Assembly: GCA_036172665.1 (NCBI GenBank)
Contig: CM069876.1
Span: 3,720,001-3,784,000, forward strand
DNA: 64,000 nt
From: Prosopocoilus inquinatus
Lineage: Eukaryota; Arthropoda; Insecta; Coleoptera; Lucanidae
Reading direction: 5' to 3'
Made by a program: the position numbers and the translations under genes. Of this stretch, positions 1 through 12,702 are shown one piece after another (within the stretch, counting starts at the first letter, position 1; every line of letters starts with the position of its first letter). A model generated the notes under the pieces. It saw only the letters and a program-made list of their open reading frames with translations, was not told the origin of the DNA and searched no databases.

Positions 1-87
1 TAGGAGCAAATCCCGCTTCAATTTGTCTATCCTACTGCAATGTTAGGTCAAAAAGCGATGGTAAGATGTCGCTATTTCATATGTTTA
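1..87 (+). repeat. Terminal fragment of a dispersed repeat (family B)
   Basis: The stretch with CCTACTGCAATGTTAGGTCA followed by AAAAGCGAT and GATGTCGCTATTT recurs at 26434-26521 on the same strand and at 4921-4980 on the opposite strand. No coding capacity is visible. Element class is unknown, and the left edge of the window may cut it. Confidence 0.7.
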
Positions 88-745
88 TAGTAAAATAGTT
101 TGATTGAGAGCTAGCGAAGTTATTCAATCACTTATTTTGAACCCATAGATTATTGTGTGTACAGACAATCTAATTTATTTAAATTTTTCATGGTATCATA
201 CTCCAACTCTTGCTTTCCGTTTTTACAATAGGAATAGTTTCTGCTCTTGCAATACTTATTCTACAGCTATTAGTACGATAATTAAAAAATAATTTCACGC
301 ATTTTCAACGCAGTTACAAAACTAGCGTACGAAGATGTTTATTTACTTTAGCAAAAATCTAACAAATATTAGGTACTCGTTTTTAACATAATTATAATAG
401 TCTATTACAAGGAGATGCGTAAGCAAACTTATGGCATGTTGAAAATACAAATAAACATGCCGATATCCGCAAGTCGGATTCATATTCGTATACAATGAAA
501 CCTTGACCGTGTTCTTGTAAACGTAAATAAAAAGTTTTATTGCGGTTTATTGCTTTTATTGGAATAAATTTTTGAAAGAAGTCGTAACCCAAGCAGATAT
601 TTCAAAACAAAGGGACTGCGTTCGCTTGTGATAGGTCAGTTTTTCATTTTTGGGCAAAAGGTTTCAGATTTGGAGTATTAGTCTCTTATGTAATGCGGAA
701 CTTGCAGTTTCATTTAAAGACAGAGGTTTTCAAACACCCTGTATA
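88..745 (+). repeat. 5'-truncated copy of the 1.35-kb repeat (family A)
   Basis: It is nearly identical over its length to the right half of the repeat at 17494-18845, and to the reverse complement of the copy at 28862-30080. It ends in CACCCTGTATA like the full copy. The first ~700 bp of the full copy are missing and are replaced by family B sequence. No long open frame is present. Confidence 0.8.
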
Positions 746-2914
746 GAAAACGTCATTGCTCTTAGCATAAATAAGATGTAGCAAATTTTCTACAGTATCG
801 TGAAGGTGAATGGGATGCCGCTTGTCATTAAAAGTGAATTTTTTACAATCATATTTAGATTTTTTAAAGAAAAATCTTGGTAATGCAATTGAAGAACATC
901 GTGAACGTTTTCACTAAGACATTAAAACAATGGAAAACGTTACCAAGGATAAGGTTATGCAGCTATGAGGGGCGGCTATGTGTGGGGGTTTTGCGAGTTT
1001 TAGTTTTAGTTACATTCCCTTGACGAAGTTACGTTAAAAATGGAATTATTATCTTTTTTAATTTTCAACGAAATAATACCATAAATGTTTGTTTTTTATC
1101 AATAAAATGTACAATAAAAATCTCAAGATGTATTTAATTTTAATTTATCTATTTATCAATGTTTTGCACATGATCAAATATAAGAATCACGATAAAACAA
1201 ACAATTTTTTTTTGTTGCATTGTGTAATTGATCCTAGATTTAGTACAACACTTATACTAGCAAAGATAATACGTACCTGAAATTTTTATGAACCTATAAA
1301 ATTATTAAACAGTAACATGATAATGTAAACACATAATAGGAAAAAGGGGTAATATTAGTAGCTTGGAAAGTTGTACCGGTAAAATATATGTTTAATTTCT
1401 GTTTGAAAGAGGGTCAAATTGAAAGATATTTTAGGTCGTAAAATCGTTTACAATGAGAAGGTAACCACTGTGCACGTTGAGAAATGACCAGAAAATCGCA
1501 TTCACACATTGTCGTATTAGGCCTGACATCTCCAAACATCTCTTTCATTAAAACAGCCATTATTTAGATTAATGTTGCCCCCGACTGCGGTTTAGAATTA
1601 CATTGACTCCATTGCCAACTGCCAAGTGCTGGTCGATGATAAAATACGTGGCTTTTTTATTGTAAGCAAAGTTTCGCCGTGATATGTTTGGCATCCCGCA
1701 GGGCGGGAACAATGCCCTGCGTGCCCTAAAATAGCGGGATAGATTTCTAGAAGCGCTGCGCATTTTTAATGGTTACTTCTGTTACAGCTGTCTCAATTTC
1801 AGCTACAATAGCTGGTACGGGTTGATATGTCACGGGATGTTACGGCGCTGGTTCGCTCGCGTCCGGACGCTCTACATGCTGGCGCTACCCGCCCATTCTC
1901 TGTAAGATGAAATCACTTCTACTGATATCCTGATTATCCTCTCTGCTGTCGTTTGTTATCCGAATTCGCTGACATCAGGTTCGACAGTTCATTGTTCATG
2001 TAACATATTGGTTTTCTGTGCAATTTATTCTCCGACATTTGCATTTGAAAAACTCATCTCCGCGAAACTATATTTCGCGGATAAAACGCAAACAGCATAC
2101 AGAAATTTATAATCTCAAGGAATATAGATTTACTTCTAAAAATTTTGATTAATAAAATTCCAGTTTCTTCAAGTTTCTATTAACCTGGGTTAATCGAATC
2201 TTTAAACAATAATATACCAAGCTAATTTTTGCCATTTCTTGAGAGATTTTGATTTTGTAATCATTAACTGACAACCATTATTCAAAACTCTCAAAATCGA
2301 TTAACTATTTTTCTTGTTTAAGAAATTCTAAAATATTGGTAAATTCAAAACTCAGGCAATTTTTATATTGACGCGTTGTTGTTATTAATTAGATGCTGTC
2401 CTACCAGTAGTGATACATTTACTTTCTCAAATGTATGTTTTCATTTTCTCAAACTTGCACGTGAGAGACAGAAAAGTCATGTCGTTAAGAAAAAAACAAT
2501 TTCTTTACACAATCTCTTGTAAGAACTGAAATACGTGGGCTGCTGGAAAATTTTCTGGACACTGATACTCTGCCAAATTTTTGATAAAGGTAGGCTAGGA
2601 AAGAGTAAACGTATGGCGTACCTTTCAACACCAAGCATTGTCAATTTATAAATTGTCAAGTAAATCAGTAAATAAATATACCTATTGTAATCTAAGACAA
2701 ACGTTTTGTATTCCTTGATCTACCTTTATCAATTTGGATATATGATATATGACAGCCGCGTAAGGCTTCGAGAATGCCTGAAAAAGTCCATCCACATTCA
2801 GCTTTCAGTTAAAAGGTACTTGGAATGTGCACTATCTTGTGAACGTTGTGGTATAGGGTCCTATTGCTTACGGGAATAAACAACCTTATTATTCTTAAGA
2901 AACAATATAATTAC
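746..2914. other. No gene seen; AT-rich spacer
   Basis: Only short chance frames are present. A G+C-richer patch around 1790-1990 has no recognisable coding or RNA signal. The one assignable item is the mariner-end-like stretch listed at 2534-2562. Confidence 0.5.
2534..2562 (+). repeat. Solitary mariner-like inverted-repeat end
   Basis: The stretch CGTGGGCTGCTGGAAAATTT then TCTGGA matches the outer terminal repeat of the mariner at 36029-37290. Similarity fades after about 28 bases and no transposase follows. It may be the end of a deleted mariner or of a MITE that uses the same transposase. Confidence 0.6.
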
Positions 2915-3640
2915 TCAATATTTTGTTGATGAAGTATTTCCGGCCTCATTTCTTCCATAATTACGACGGTTTGTAAATCCTCTTTTCAACAAGGCAAAAC
3001 ATAACCTCTTATTTCGAAGAGTCCGAATCAGTCTGTTAACGTAATCGCCTAGATCTAATGATTTTTCTCCAACAGAACGTGCATGGAATATGATGGAGAG
3101 GGGATTGAATAATTTGTCTAAATCTCTGCCGACGTTGGATACTCTACGACATGAATCACTGATTGCTTCGGACATAATACCATAAGAAAACATAAACCAC
3201 CTTTGTGAATCGATACCACGAAGTATGAGTAAGTTATTAATTCGTGTGAAATAAAACATTATTGATTTAAATAAATATATTGAAATTTCGTTCTTTTCTT
3301 CTAAATTTTAAGTCTTTGGTAATCCATCTTTTCTGCTAAACATGGGTAAAAAGCTTTTGCTCTTTCTTTAATTTCCATTAAGCAGGAATTTAAGTGTCTT
3401 AAATTCTTTTCCAATATCAGCAAATTTATGCCTGCTTTGGATTTTCAGTGTCCAAAACCCCACAACAAAGAAGTGTCAAGGAAAATAAACTCCGGGACAA
3501 AATTAACGAAGCTGCAAAACTTTTCATTATTACTTCTAAGTTTTAAATCATTAAACATTTTTTGTAGTTGGCCTAGGATACCATTTGGTACTGTAGATAA
3601 ACAATTGCAATGTTTGACAGAAGTAAAGTAACATTTTGCA
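2915..3640 (-). pseudogene. Unassigned run of reverse-strand open frames
   Basis: Two fairly long reverse-strand frames lie close together. One has about 70 codons (about 3635 down to 3445) and contains VPNGILGQLQKMFNDLKL. The other has 114 codons (3259 down to 2915) and contains RRVSNVGRDLDKLFNP. They are in different frames with stops between them. I recognise no family. They could be a degenerate transposon gene next to the Tc1 relic or chance frames, so this is a weak call. Confidence 0.2.
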
Positions 3641-3780
3641 ATTATTTGTTAAAAAGACTTTTTACGCTCTTTAAAGTGATCTATAAAAAGCAATAGATTC
3701 GGTTTTGTCAGTGATTTCTTTTAAATTTAATGTCATTAAGTGATTGAAACAGTTTTTTCAGTACACTTAGAGTAAACAAA

Positions 3781-4410
3781 ATGAATCGTTCACCCAATTT
3801 AAGAGAAGGTGAAAGCATTAGGGATGTAGGCAGCGATATGTAGCTAATTGGTTAGGCGTTAGAGAATCAACAATTAGTCGAACAGTTAAACGTTTTAATG
3901 AACTTGACAGTTTCTGTCGAACTCCAGGACAAAGCCGTAAAAAGTCCCCAAATGTAAGAGATGAGCGACATCTTAAGCAAATCGCGTTAAGAAACAGGCA
4001 TTCTACCAGTTTAGAGCAGAGCTCTAGCAGGAGCTCAAAATGTAGCAGTTTCTGCAAGAACGGTCAGAAGAAGGCTTAGTTAAGGAAAATTGAATAGTAG
4101 AAGACCAGCTATTGCACCACTGCTCACTAGGTAACATAAAGTTACTAGACCGCGTTTTGCAAGGGAACACGTAAATTGGACCAATGACGACTGGAAGAGA
4201 GTTTTGTTTTCAGACGAAATAAGAGTCAATCTTAATTCACCGAATGGACGTGAACGAGTCTGGTGGAGGCCAGGTGAGAGGTTTGCTGCCTGCAAATATA
4301 TCTCGTAAGATCCCATTTTTTGGTGGATCCACAATCTTCTGGGAAGCTATTTGTTTCGATGGACGCACAGTGTTCGATTAGACCAATCTAGAGGGACAAA
4401 ATTTCTACGC
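3781..4410 (+). pseudogene. Tc1-like transposase, N-terminal and first catalytic part
   Basis: Translation across frames gives the helix-turn-helix region typical of Tc1 transposases (WLGVRESTISRTVKRF, then a GQSRKKSP-type linker). It is followed by FAREHVNWTNDDWKRVLFSDE, whose SDE contains the first catalytic Asp, and by NGRERVWWRPGERF. A start codon is present at 3781 (MNRSPNLREGESIRDV), but frames shift soon after and several stops interrupt. The same protein resumes at about 5358 after about 0.9 kb of unrelated DNA. The enzyme would have cut and pasted its own element; this copy is dead. Confidence 0.85.
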
Positions 4411-5325
4411 GCCTTCTTGGCAGGCAATCGTTTTCTTTTTTAATTGATACGCTTATATTTTTTTAATAACCTTTTTAAAATTTTAATTCTTTTTAAATAT
4501 CAAAAAAAAAACATTCAAACCTAAGTTTACTTGCGGCTGACCGCCATTATTCAAAGATCTCCTTTCATCTAATAGCGTTTCCGATTGACTGCACTAGAGC
4601 ACTTTGAAAGTATCTCTATTCTTTGTTTTTACACGAGGTTAAAACAAGATGGAAATACTCTAAGAGTGCTCCAGAACGATATGACGAAAACGCTGTAAGA
4701 GTGCTCCTATCCTGAGAAAAAGCATGTAGTTCAGTTATTGCATAAAATCGCACTAAATGATCATGTCTACTTAAAATAACATATATAATAGATTGCTTAA
4801 AAAATATGTTATAAGGTTACTATGTATAACACAAAATATTGACACGCAAAAGTAAAAGAAATCATGTCCAATAATACGAAACGTCTTTTAACGTTTTAAT
4901 GTATTACTGATAAAAAGAATGATGAACAGATAAAATAGCGACATCTTACTATCGCTTTTTGACCTAACATTGCAGTAGGTTCTCATTGCAATCAAAAACG
5001 ATTTGCACAAAATTTTTCTAAGATAAAAAGAATATTAAATATGTGTAATTTTAACAAGAAATGAAAGAAAAAATATTTATAGAACTTGATTCCATTGCAA
5101 AAATCATTCTAAACAGAGATAGAGATAATGCTAACAATATGTAGAAACATAGAAAGCAGAAAGCAGATAAAAATAGTTTTGCTTGAATGATAAGGGTAGG
5201 GCAACTTTCAGCTACTGTTTACAAAAGGCACGAGTACTTATAACTTTTTCTGTTGTTGTTCATTAACCACTGACTATTATGACATCTTAAAATCTTTTTC
5301 TTCAAATCGAAGAAAGTTGGACTTT
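4411..5325. other. DNA interrupting the Tc1-like gene
   Basis: About 0.9 kb of AT-rich non-coding DNA separates the two halves of the Tc1 gene. It includes a reverse-strand family B fragment (4921-4980) and a TTGCAATCAAAAACGATTT motif at about 4985, which recurs at about 33487. Small imperfect repeats around 4570-4720 share GAGCACTT/GAGTGCTC and AGCGTTT cores. No clear target-site duplication marks it as one clean insertion. Confidence 0.5.
4921..4980 (-). repeat. Family B repeat fragment, reverse strand
   Basis: The reverse complement reads CCTACTGCAATGTTAGGTCA then AAAAGCGATAGTAAGATGTC, matching 1-87 and 26434-26521. It lies in the DNA that interrupts the Tc1-like transposase. Confidence 0.7.
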
Positions 5326-5360
5326 GAAATTTTGTCCCTCTGGAATGATCGAATTGAACA
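5326..5360 (-). repeat. Inverted fragment of Tc1 coding sequence
   Basis: The reverse complement (ACAGTGTTCAATTCGATCAT then CCAGAGGGACAAAATTT) resembles the forward stretch at about 4372-4410, which encodes the TVFD..NLEGQNF part of the transposase. It sits directly before the forward-strand continuation of the gene at 5358. A small inverted duplication at the breakpoint is the simplest reading. Confidence 0.5.
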
Positions 5361-5786
5361 CTGTGGGACGCACGGATTTGGTTTCTACGGGGAGATCCAT
5401 GAATGCACATTTCTACGCAGAAAACATCTTAGAAGAACAGTAACGCCTTTTGTTCCATTTGTCGAGGACAACTTTATTTTTATGCAGGATAACGCTAGGC
5501 TCCGTATTGCTAGGGAGGTACTGGACTATCTTCGATTCGTGAATATTCCAACTATAGACTGGCCACCAAAAGCCCAGATATGTACCCCATAGAGCATCTA
5601 TGGGATGTACTAGAACGATCAGTTAGACGCCATATAGCTGCTTCTATGACTCTTAGGGAGCTCGTACAAGTCGTTCTTGTCGAATGGGAGAATATTCCCC
5701 AAGAAACAATTCACAACTTGATCAATAGCATTCTCAGACCAAAGGAAGCAGTGATAAGGGCTAGAGGAGGATCTACATGCTATTGA
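5358..5786 (+). pseudogene. Tc1-like transposase, C-terminal catalytic part
   Basis: The reading resumes with GRTDL and MNAHFYAENILEE, then FIFMQDNARLRIAREVLDYL, which has the second catalytic Asp in MQDNAR. Next come IDWPPKAQI, a frame change, and MYPIEHLWDVLERSVRRHI with the final catalytic Glu in PIEHLW. The normal C-terminus follows (PQETIHNLINS, then VIRARGGSTCY and a stop at 5784-5786). The spacing is DD34E-type. Two frameshifts and the upstream interruption make it a pseudogene. It is clearly the tail of the gene starting at 3781, or of a close relative. Confidence 0.85.
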
Positions 5787-5874
5787 ATTCAAATTCTTAC
5801 AATTTATCAATTTTTGTTTAAAGCTTTTCATTGACAATGTTTTTATTGCACTTGACATTACTGTTTCTTTCTGT

Positions 5875-7678
5875 TATACAGGGCAACCCATTCATTAAAA
5901 GTTTACGGACTTCATCCTTGAATTTCTATTTCATATTTTGCGGTTCGCGATAATGATGTATTAAAATATAATATTTCCAACTTTCGGACACTTCCGCTTG
6001 TACCGGAAGTTACTGTCAACTTTCTTATTTTAAATGGAATACCTTATTGCATTTCTGAAATCTTCATGAAATTCCAACAATATTTTGTGAATATATGAAA
6101 AATTAGCCGTTTTAGAGATATTTCCATTTATTAAAAAAAGTTCAAAGTTGCAGTACCTTGTTTATGATGCTGCCATCTTGGTGTAATAAAACCATAATTT
6201 CAATTTTTGGACTGTAGTAGGCTACGCTCATAAGCTTTCAGGTCATATTTAATTTTACACAACATCGTTTACAGGCTGGTTGAAAAGAAACTTCTATTCG
6301 AACTGATTTCAACTGTCGAAAAATCATGTTTTTTAAATAGAACACCCAGTATATTTTTATACCATAAAAATCAGAATTAAATGTTCTTTCGAGCTGTATT
6401 ATCACTCCCTATACTCATCTCTCACCTTTCGGTTTCTATTCATGATTTTCTCTTTGACACATCAATTTTTTCAGTTTTCAGTATTATTCCTGAATAGCCT
6501 GCTATGAAAATTTAACAAACTGAGGTTTTCTTAATTAATTTTTGACTGTAATTTAAATTTCATTTTAAAAACTGACAAATAATATTTAAATACATATCTA
6601 TCATCTGAACTTTTTGTTTACATATGCCGCATGTATTAGAATTCTTGGTATGACTATTTACACATTTACAAGGAGAAATTTACACTTACAATACAAAATT
6701 TTATGAAAAGTAATAAATAAATCAGAAATATTAAAAATAATATACAAATCGTTGGTTATAATATTGGCTCTAACTTGTCCTCGGCTATTATTTATTAGTA
6801 ATAACTTTCTACTGTATCTAAGTAATAACGCATTTTCCTGGGTATAACAACTTTTTTCATTAACTTTTTGAATTATCGATTTTTTTAACAACAAATACCT
6901 TTAATATGTCTGTGTTTGATTATTCACTTTTTGGTTCTTCGTAGCGATTAAATTATTTTTTTTTAATTCCTACTAGACAGATGATTTCAAATATTATAAT
7001 TTCTGTAGTTTTCACAGCCCACTGTTTAAAAATAATACCGAAAAATGGAAAAAAATTACGTGTTAAAAAGAAATCATCGATAACGAGTGAACTATAAGAG
7101 ATAGATATAGGGAATGCTAATATAGGACGAAAGAACATTTAATCCTGAGTCACGTGGTATAAAAATATACTAGGCTTTCCATTTAAAAAAAACATGACTT
7201 TTCGACAGTTGAAATTAGTTCGAATAGAAGTTACTTTTCAACCAGCCTCTAAGCAATCAAATGCAAAACTGGACATGATCTGAAAGAATGCTACTGTAGC
7301 CTACTACAGGCCAAAAATGGGTTTCATGGTTTTTGTCGCACAAAGATGGCAGAATCATAACCAAGGTTCTTCAAGTCTGAATTATTTTTAAAAACTGAAA
7401 ATGTCTCGGAAACGGTTAATTTTTCTTGTATCACATGTTGCACAGAATATTTTTAGAATTTTATGAAGATTTCAAAAATGCATTAAAAATTGGGGTATTC
7501 TGTTTAAAATAAGAAAGTTGACAGCAACTTCCAGTATAAGCAGAAGTGTCCGAATTTTGAAAATATTATATTTTGATAGATCCATATCGTTAGCTTATAA
7601 CTGCAAAATATGAAACAGAAATTCAAAGGAGAAGTCCGTAAACTTTTAATGAAAGGGTTGCCTGAATCTCCCTGTATA
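5875..7678. mobile_element. 1.8-kb element built as a large inverted repeat
   Basis: The left arm (about 5875-6510) is matched base for base, with moderate divergence, by the reverse complement of the right arm (about 7010-7678). Both outer ends begin TATACAGGG and soon read CAACCC. A spacer of about 500 bp separates the arms and shows no transposase. It could be a non-autonomous foldback element or an inverted pair of one ~0.6-kb repeat. No exact target-site duplication was found. Confidence 0.7.
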
Positions 7679-8049
7679 TTCGTGTTTCTTTCAATGATTC
7701 CATTATAAATTCTCAAAACTGCATTGATTCGCAAAAAATGGTATACACTAAAATATTAATAATTGAAATCACAAGTCAGTCTGGGTAATGTATTGAGAAT
7801 GACATTTCACGTAATCCCGCTCAGGATGTGAATTTATCCAGTGAACGTGTTGTGCGTGCGCGAATTTATCTCTTAAAATGAGTCATTCTTACACTGATGA
7901 TCGTAAAGACAAAAGTGTAGGGTTCGTTCGATAAATATATGCAATTTGCTTAAATCCTCCTTATTAAAAATCAGAAAATCAGTGTACATATATTTAAACC
8001 ACAAGTGACAGGCAACTAGTGTAATGTGACTAGGTGTAAATAATAATTA

Positions 8050-8600
8050 ACAGCTGGAAGCCAAATCTAATTTATATAATGGACTAACGTTTCCCAATTC
8101 AATCGCAAACCATTTAGCAAATAATGGTCCGCAATTGAATACATTTGCAGTAATAGAAGCAAAACCAATGAATCACAAATAGCGGTATAATCAGAGTTCG
8201 GATATAAACAGCATCTGATTGAATTCCCGTCAGAATCCCCGCACACAAACACTCATAGGTGGGCCCCGCAACCCTTCAGCTAATGCGTCCCGTATGCAGG
8301 CCGCGTAGCGACCCCAAAAGCCCTAGCACTTCCCAATCTCGGCGCGACCCGCCCACGACTGTGACTAATACCCTCGGTTTATTTAATGCATATATTTAGT
8401 CCGTATGCCGGAATAAACGATGTTAAGTGTGAAGTGCAATTTGTTAATGTTGTATCGCGCGCGATATATCGGTTTGTTATTGCGGGGAGGATCTGTTTTG
8501 AATCCTGCGCGCAATTCCCTCTTAAATGAGCTTTTAGAGCGCAGATGTGAGCCTCGTTCGTAACGACTCAATGTTACATATTACCTACAGCGTTTAATTC
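8050..8600. other. G+C-richer, non-coding stretch
   Basis: Between about 8230 and 8560 the DNA is clearly richer in G+C and CpG than its surroundings and contains a TCGCGCGCGATA palindrome. Reading frames are short and match no family. It may be conserved regulatory DNA or an old repeat; nothing here decides. Confidence 0.35.
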
Positions 8601-8849
8601 TATTTTACAATGAAGCTATAAAGGAGACGCACATAAATTATTCCTGTTGCCATTTAAGTGTCAGCTTACGCTGTTTATTATGTAAATTTGATCATAGTTT
8701 GAATCACTAAAATAATTTTATTAAAGATTTTCCTCGGTACAAAAATTAGTTTAAACATAAAATCTTTAGCGATACGTGAAGCAGACAAAACTGGAACACC
8801 CAGACAAACACTAAGAATACAAAAAAAAGTTAGCATGGGTAGCAAGTTT

Positions 8850-11115
8850 TTCTACGTGCGAAACGTCATTTCCGAAATGTTCTGGAAGAAAAACGGATTT
8901 TCTGCGACATTTTTCATGCTGACGTTTGTGGGCCCATGAGAATCCAGTCTAACGTTAAAGCTCTTTATTTTGTTACATTTATTAATGATTGTTCTAAGTG
9001 GTGCAATACTACCTTCTTTATTAAAAGAGCGATGTGCTTTAAGAATTCGAAAATTATAATCATGGTGGAAACACAGAAAGCAGACGTGTGGAATTCTTGC
9101 AAACGGAGGAAGATATGGTATTAGTGAACAAAAAATTCGACGAAATCATAATTCAGAACAAATGGGGCGGCAGAGTAGAAAATCGTTCACTCGTAGAGAC
9201 CGGCTTCTACAGGTCTTCCTGTGAGATTTTGGTCTAAAGTCACTTCAGCGGCGAATTATCTGCAAGCAGATGCCCCACCAGTCCATTAAATGGAAAAACG
9301 CCGCATGAAGTTTGGTTGAGAAAGGTTCGAAAATTTAACAGTAATCAAGAATCTGGTTGTGAAGTAATACTACCTTAATAGAAAGAACAGCAAAGGAAAA
9401 TTTGAACCGCGTTCGAGAAAATGATATTTAGAAGATTCTAAAGCATACTCTGTCCGGATTCCAGAATAATGTGCATAATAACAATAAAGTAACAAAGAGA
9501 GACTAAAACTTTTGCAAACCATTGACTAACAGAATTGGATTGATGGGGTAAAATTAATTTCTGTGGAGATGTTAAGTTAATTCGAGCTAAAGTAAATGAG
9601 AAGTTTGATGAACGGATAATCTATCCTCAAGTATAGTTAGTGAGTCGAAGGCAAAGTAGTCCAAGAAAACTAATCGCAGATCAAAACCTACCTACCATAC
9701 CATACATACCTGAAGAAAATGAAGAAGAACAAGTAAATTTTGCTGTCATGTCTGGAGTATCGGTAGATATTGTGAGCTTCGAGTCAAAGGAATGGATAAA
9801 AGCGATGGCTGCTGAGAAATTATTGATAACCGAGTGGTACTTCTAAGCTAGTAGGCTTTGGAAGGAACGATTGTGAAGAAGAAAGCTCGTGTTGTGATGA
9901 AAGGTTTCTTTCAACCACCTGGAACTGATTTTCATGAGACTTGCTCCTGTAGCTCGATCGAGTTCATTTAAATTAATGAAAGCTCTTGCAGTTCAACATA
10001 GCCTCTGCCTACTTGAATGAATTTATAGAAGAAGATATTAAACTTCTGAACGGTTTGAATTCATTGTAGAAACCCAAAATGATACCCCAGATGTTATTAA
10101 GAAGGTCAAATGTACGTTGAACAAGATACCAAGGGCAGAAAAAAATTGTCATCTTAAAAAGGCTCTTTACGGATTATGACAAACGGAAGAAGCTGGAGCA
10201 AACGTCCGGTTGAGGTAATGAGGAAGCCCAGACCTGCACTTATAGAATCGTATCCAGTGGCTGATCGAAGAAATGAAAAGATTTCAATTACATTTTGTTA
10301 GTGAATTATAGCATCAAGTCGAAACAAGAAAAATCGACAATTTTGAAAACCTTTTGACTCAGAATTTTGACATCAAGAATCTTGGAGTAAAATTTAGAAA
10401 GAACTTCGATATTAAGAGAACAAATATTAGGTCAACCCCAGACACTTTAATGACATTCTTCGGAGATTTGGAACGTGTACATGTAACCCAGTTTCTTCTC
10501 CTTTGGCAGCTAACTAAATGCACTCGACTTTTTGGAGTGATGACTGAAAGAAAAGTGCTTTAGAATAATTTGCTGAGTGTTTTCAGAAAAAAATATCATT
10601 CGAATGCTGCTAAGCGCGTTTTGCAACCGCAAGTAGATTCATTTTTCAGAGGCTCAAGAATTCATTACGAGGATAGAGTTAAATTGCGGTAGGGGGAACT
10701 TCTCTAGGCGATAAACGGTCTTTCACAGGAAATACTTTCAATTTAATGGTGACATTGCATCGTCGGAGTTGAAAAAACTGAGAACCGTAACACTGTCTAC
10801 TCTGGAAGCTGAATAATAATATGGCATTAAGCGAAGCTGCCAAAACGACAATATGCCTAAGGAAAGTCTTAACTTAAATGTGTATATTTTGATTATTCCG
10901 AATTCGTAATGATTTACAACGATAATATTGGTACTCAAGGTAACCCGGATTTCATGCGAGCCCCAAATACATTGATATCCGGTATGTGGCATCATTTTGT
11001 GCGTGAAGTATTGCAGATTAGCCAGATCAGATTAAAACATATTTCTTCTGATGAGATGGCAGCTGACGTGCTTACTAAGGGACTGTTAAAAGCGAAACGC
11101 AGAAGAAATAATTGA
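8850..11115 (+). pseudogene. Ty1/copia-type retrotransposon pol relic
   Basis: Copia-type pol domains appear in the expected order, across several frames and with many stops. The integrase core runs from about 8910: HADVCGPMRIQS, with the first catalytic Asp, then FVTFINDCSKW. A TPHEVW motif follows at about 9300. The reverse transcriptase region starts with WIKAMAAE (about 9792), then VVMKGFFQPPGTDFHETC and a KKALYGL motif (about 10158). Its C-terminal part is LLTQNFDIKNLGVKF (about 10350). The RNase H region shows TVTLSTLEAE (about 10785), MIYNDNIGTQ and ISSDEMAADVLTKGL near 11070. Gag and protease are not visible and no LTR pair was identified, so it is a truncated fossil. Confidence 0.88.
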
Positions 11116-12535
11116 AATGTTATGTTATTTTCTTTTTCTGCGTACTTAACTTTTGAATTACGCATCGCTATAGTCCAATTCTTCTTAGGTAACCTTTTAA
11201 ACGGATTTTTTTCCGGTGTTTATGGCAATTACAAATTGAATAGATTCAAATTCTGATAACGACTTTCGAAGTTCTGTTGTGTTTGCGATTCAATTACGGC
11301 GTTCTCTTTCCTTTAAACTTTTGAAACTTAATAAAGATTGTGTATCTGATTCGGAATTTTTCTCGTCTCTTTTTTTTCTACGTACGTAATGTGTCAGTTA
11401 CAGTTGGACTGAACTCCAGGATTCACTCCTGGCGGTGAATTTTCAAGATAGGACTGTACTACGACCTTCAGCAGGCGGTGCTCTTATTAAGTGTATTACA
11501 TTTTTTTGTTCGTAGATACTTGTGCAGAAAGTATTCTCCCATGACCGTCTCTACTAGCTCGGATCATTTGTCATCGCTTTGCTAATCCAGTCCAAATAAT
11601 AAAGATAGGTCCATCGGAAGATGTTACGCCAGCTCTCCATAACATACACGTATCCGTTATAGCAATCCACAGCTCGTCTCGGAAAAGGTTGTTGTCTTTA
11701 AGGATAATTATTTTATTTTTACAATTAAAGCTACAGCAATATTTAACAAAAAATTTTGAAAAATGTCTTTCCTTTACGAACTGCATCACGGAGTACTAAT
11801 AAATGATATTATTCTGATTGGAAGAATGACATTCAACACAAGTGGGAGTGACCAGTCATGTTTCTCTCTTTTTACTCTTATAGTTTATTCTATACAGGAC
11901 GTCAAGCTAAATTTTCTATCCAATCTGTGTGTTCATGACCATGATAACCAAAGCGTACATTTAATACTTCTGTTAAACTAGAATGTACTGTATTGTGTTC
12001 GAAAAGATAAATAAACCATTTCATATTAATTAAATTTTTTATTTCTACCTTCGCCAACCTATAAAATTAGAAAATTATTCGAAATTTTGTCTTTAGAATT
12101 TTAGAATTTATTGGCAAGTCCGTGTACTGCTCGTTTCTAAAATGAGCAATAATAATAACATTTTCTGTAACAACCGCTAGCCCTCGATTTATTCGATTGA
12201 ATCATTCCGTAGAGATGCATATACCTATTAAAAAGAAATTAAAATCAGGATGATCTTAAAACTATATAAACTACATATTTAAATATATTCTTATGATTTT
12301 CTCTGTGTATGACAAGAGGTATTCAAATTTTGGCACTTGCATCTTGAGTATCTTGAGTTAAGGAAAACTTTCATAAAGAATTTTTTTTTTCTGAAAAATT
12401 GATAAAAAAGTTTTCATAAGTAAAACATTTGATTAATTCGCAAATATGCAAATGAGATTTCTGAGAAAGATTGAGAGCAAAGCAGAAAAGATAATTAAAT
12501 TAAAAGAAACATTAAAATTTACTAACGAAACAGTA
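11116..12535. other. No gene seen; possible copia 3' flank
   Basis: An AATAAA-type signal at about 11328 lies downstream of the copia RNase H and could belong to a decayed LTR, but no second copy is present to confirm an LTR. The rest is AT-rich with only short chance frames. Confidence 0.3.
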
Positions 12536-12537
12536 TG

Positions 12538-12702
12538 TTGACAACAGGTAAGCTCACGACATCGCACGGCTATATTTTTGCACAATATTGTGGTTGAAAC
12601 CCTGTAGCAACCACTTTGCTGCTTAATAAGTCACCATATACAAGACGACAACATAATGTTTTACAGCAAATTCGCCGGTTTTGTATTTGTTGTCAACATG
12701 TG
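12538..12702. repeat. Possible small inverted-repeat element
   Basis: ATGTTGACAACA at the left end and TGTTGTCAACAT at the right end form a 12-bp perfect inverted repeat about 140 bp apart. No target-site duplication is clear, so this may be a short MITE or chance. Confidence 0.35.

Noticed and set aside
5619..5858. 79-codon reverse frame
   Set aside because: It is antisense to the Tc1 PIEHLW region and has no motif of its own.
11116..11560. Possible 3' LTR of the copia relic
   Set aside because: An AATAAA signal is present, but no second copy upstream of the pol region and no clear TG...CA ends or polypurine tract were found.
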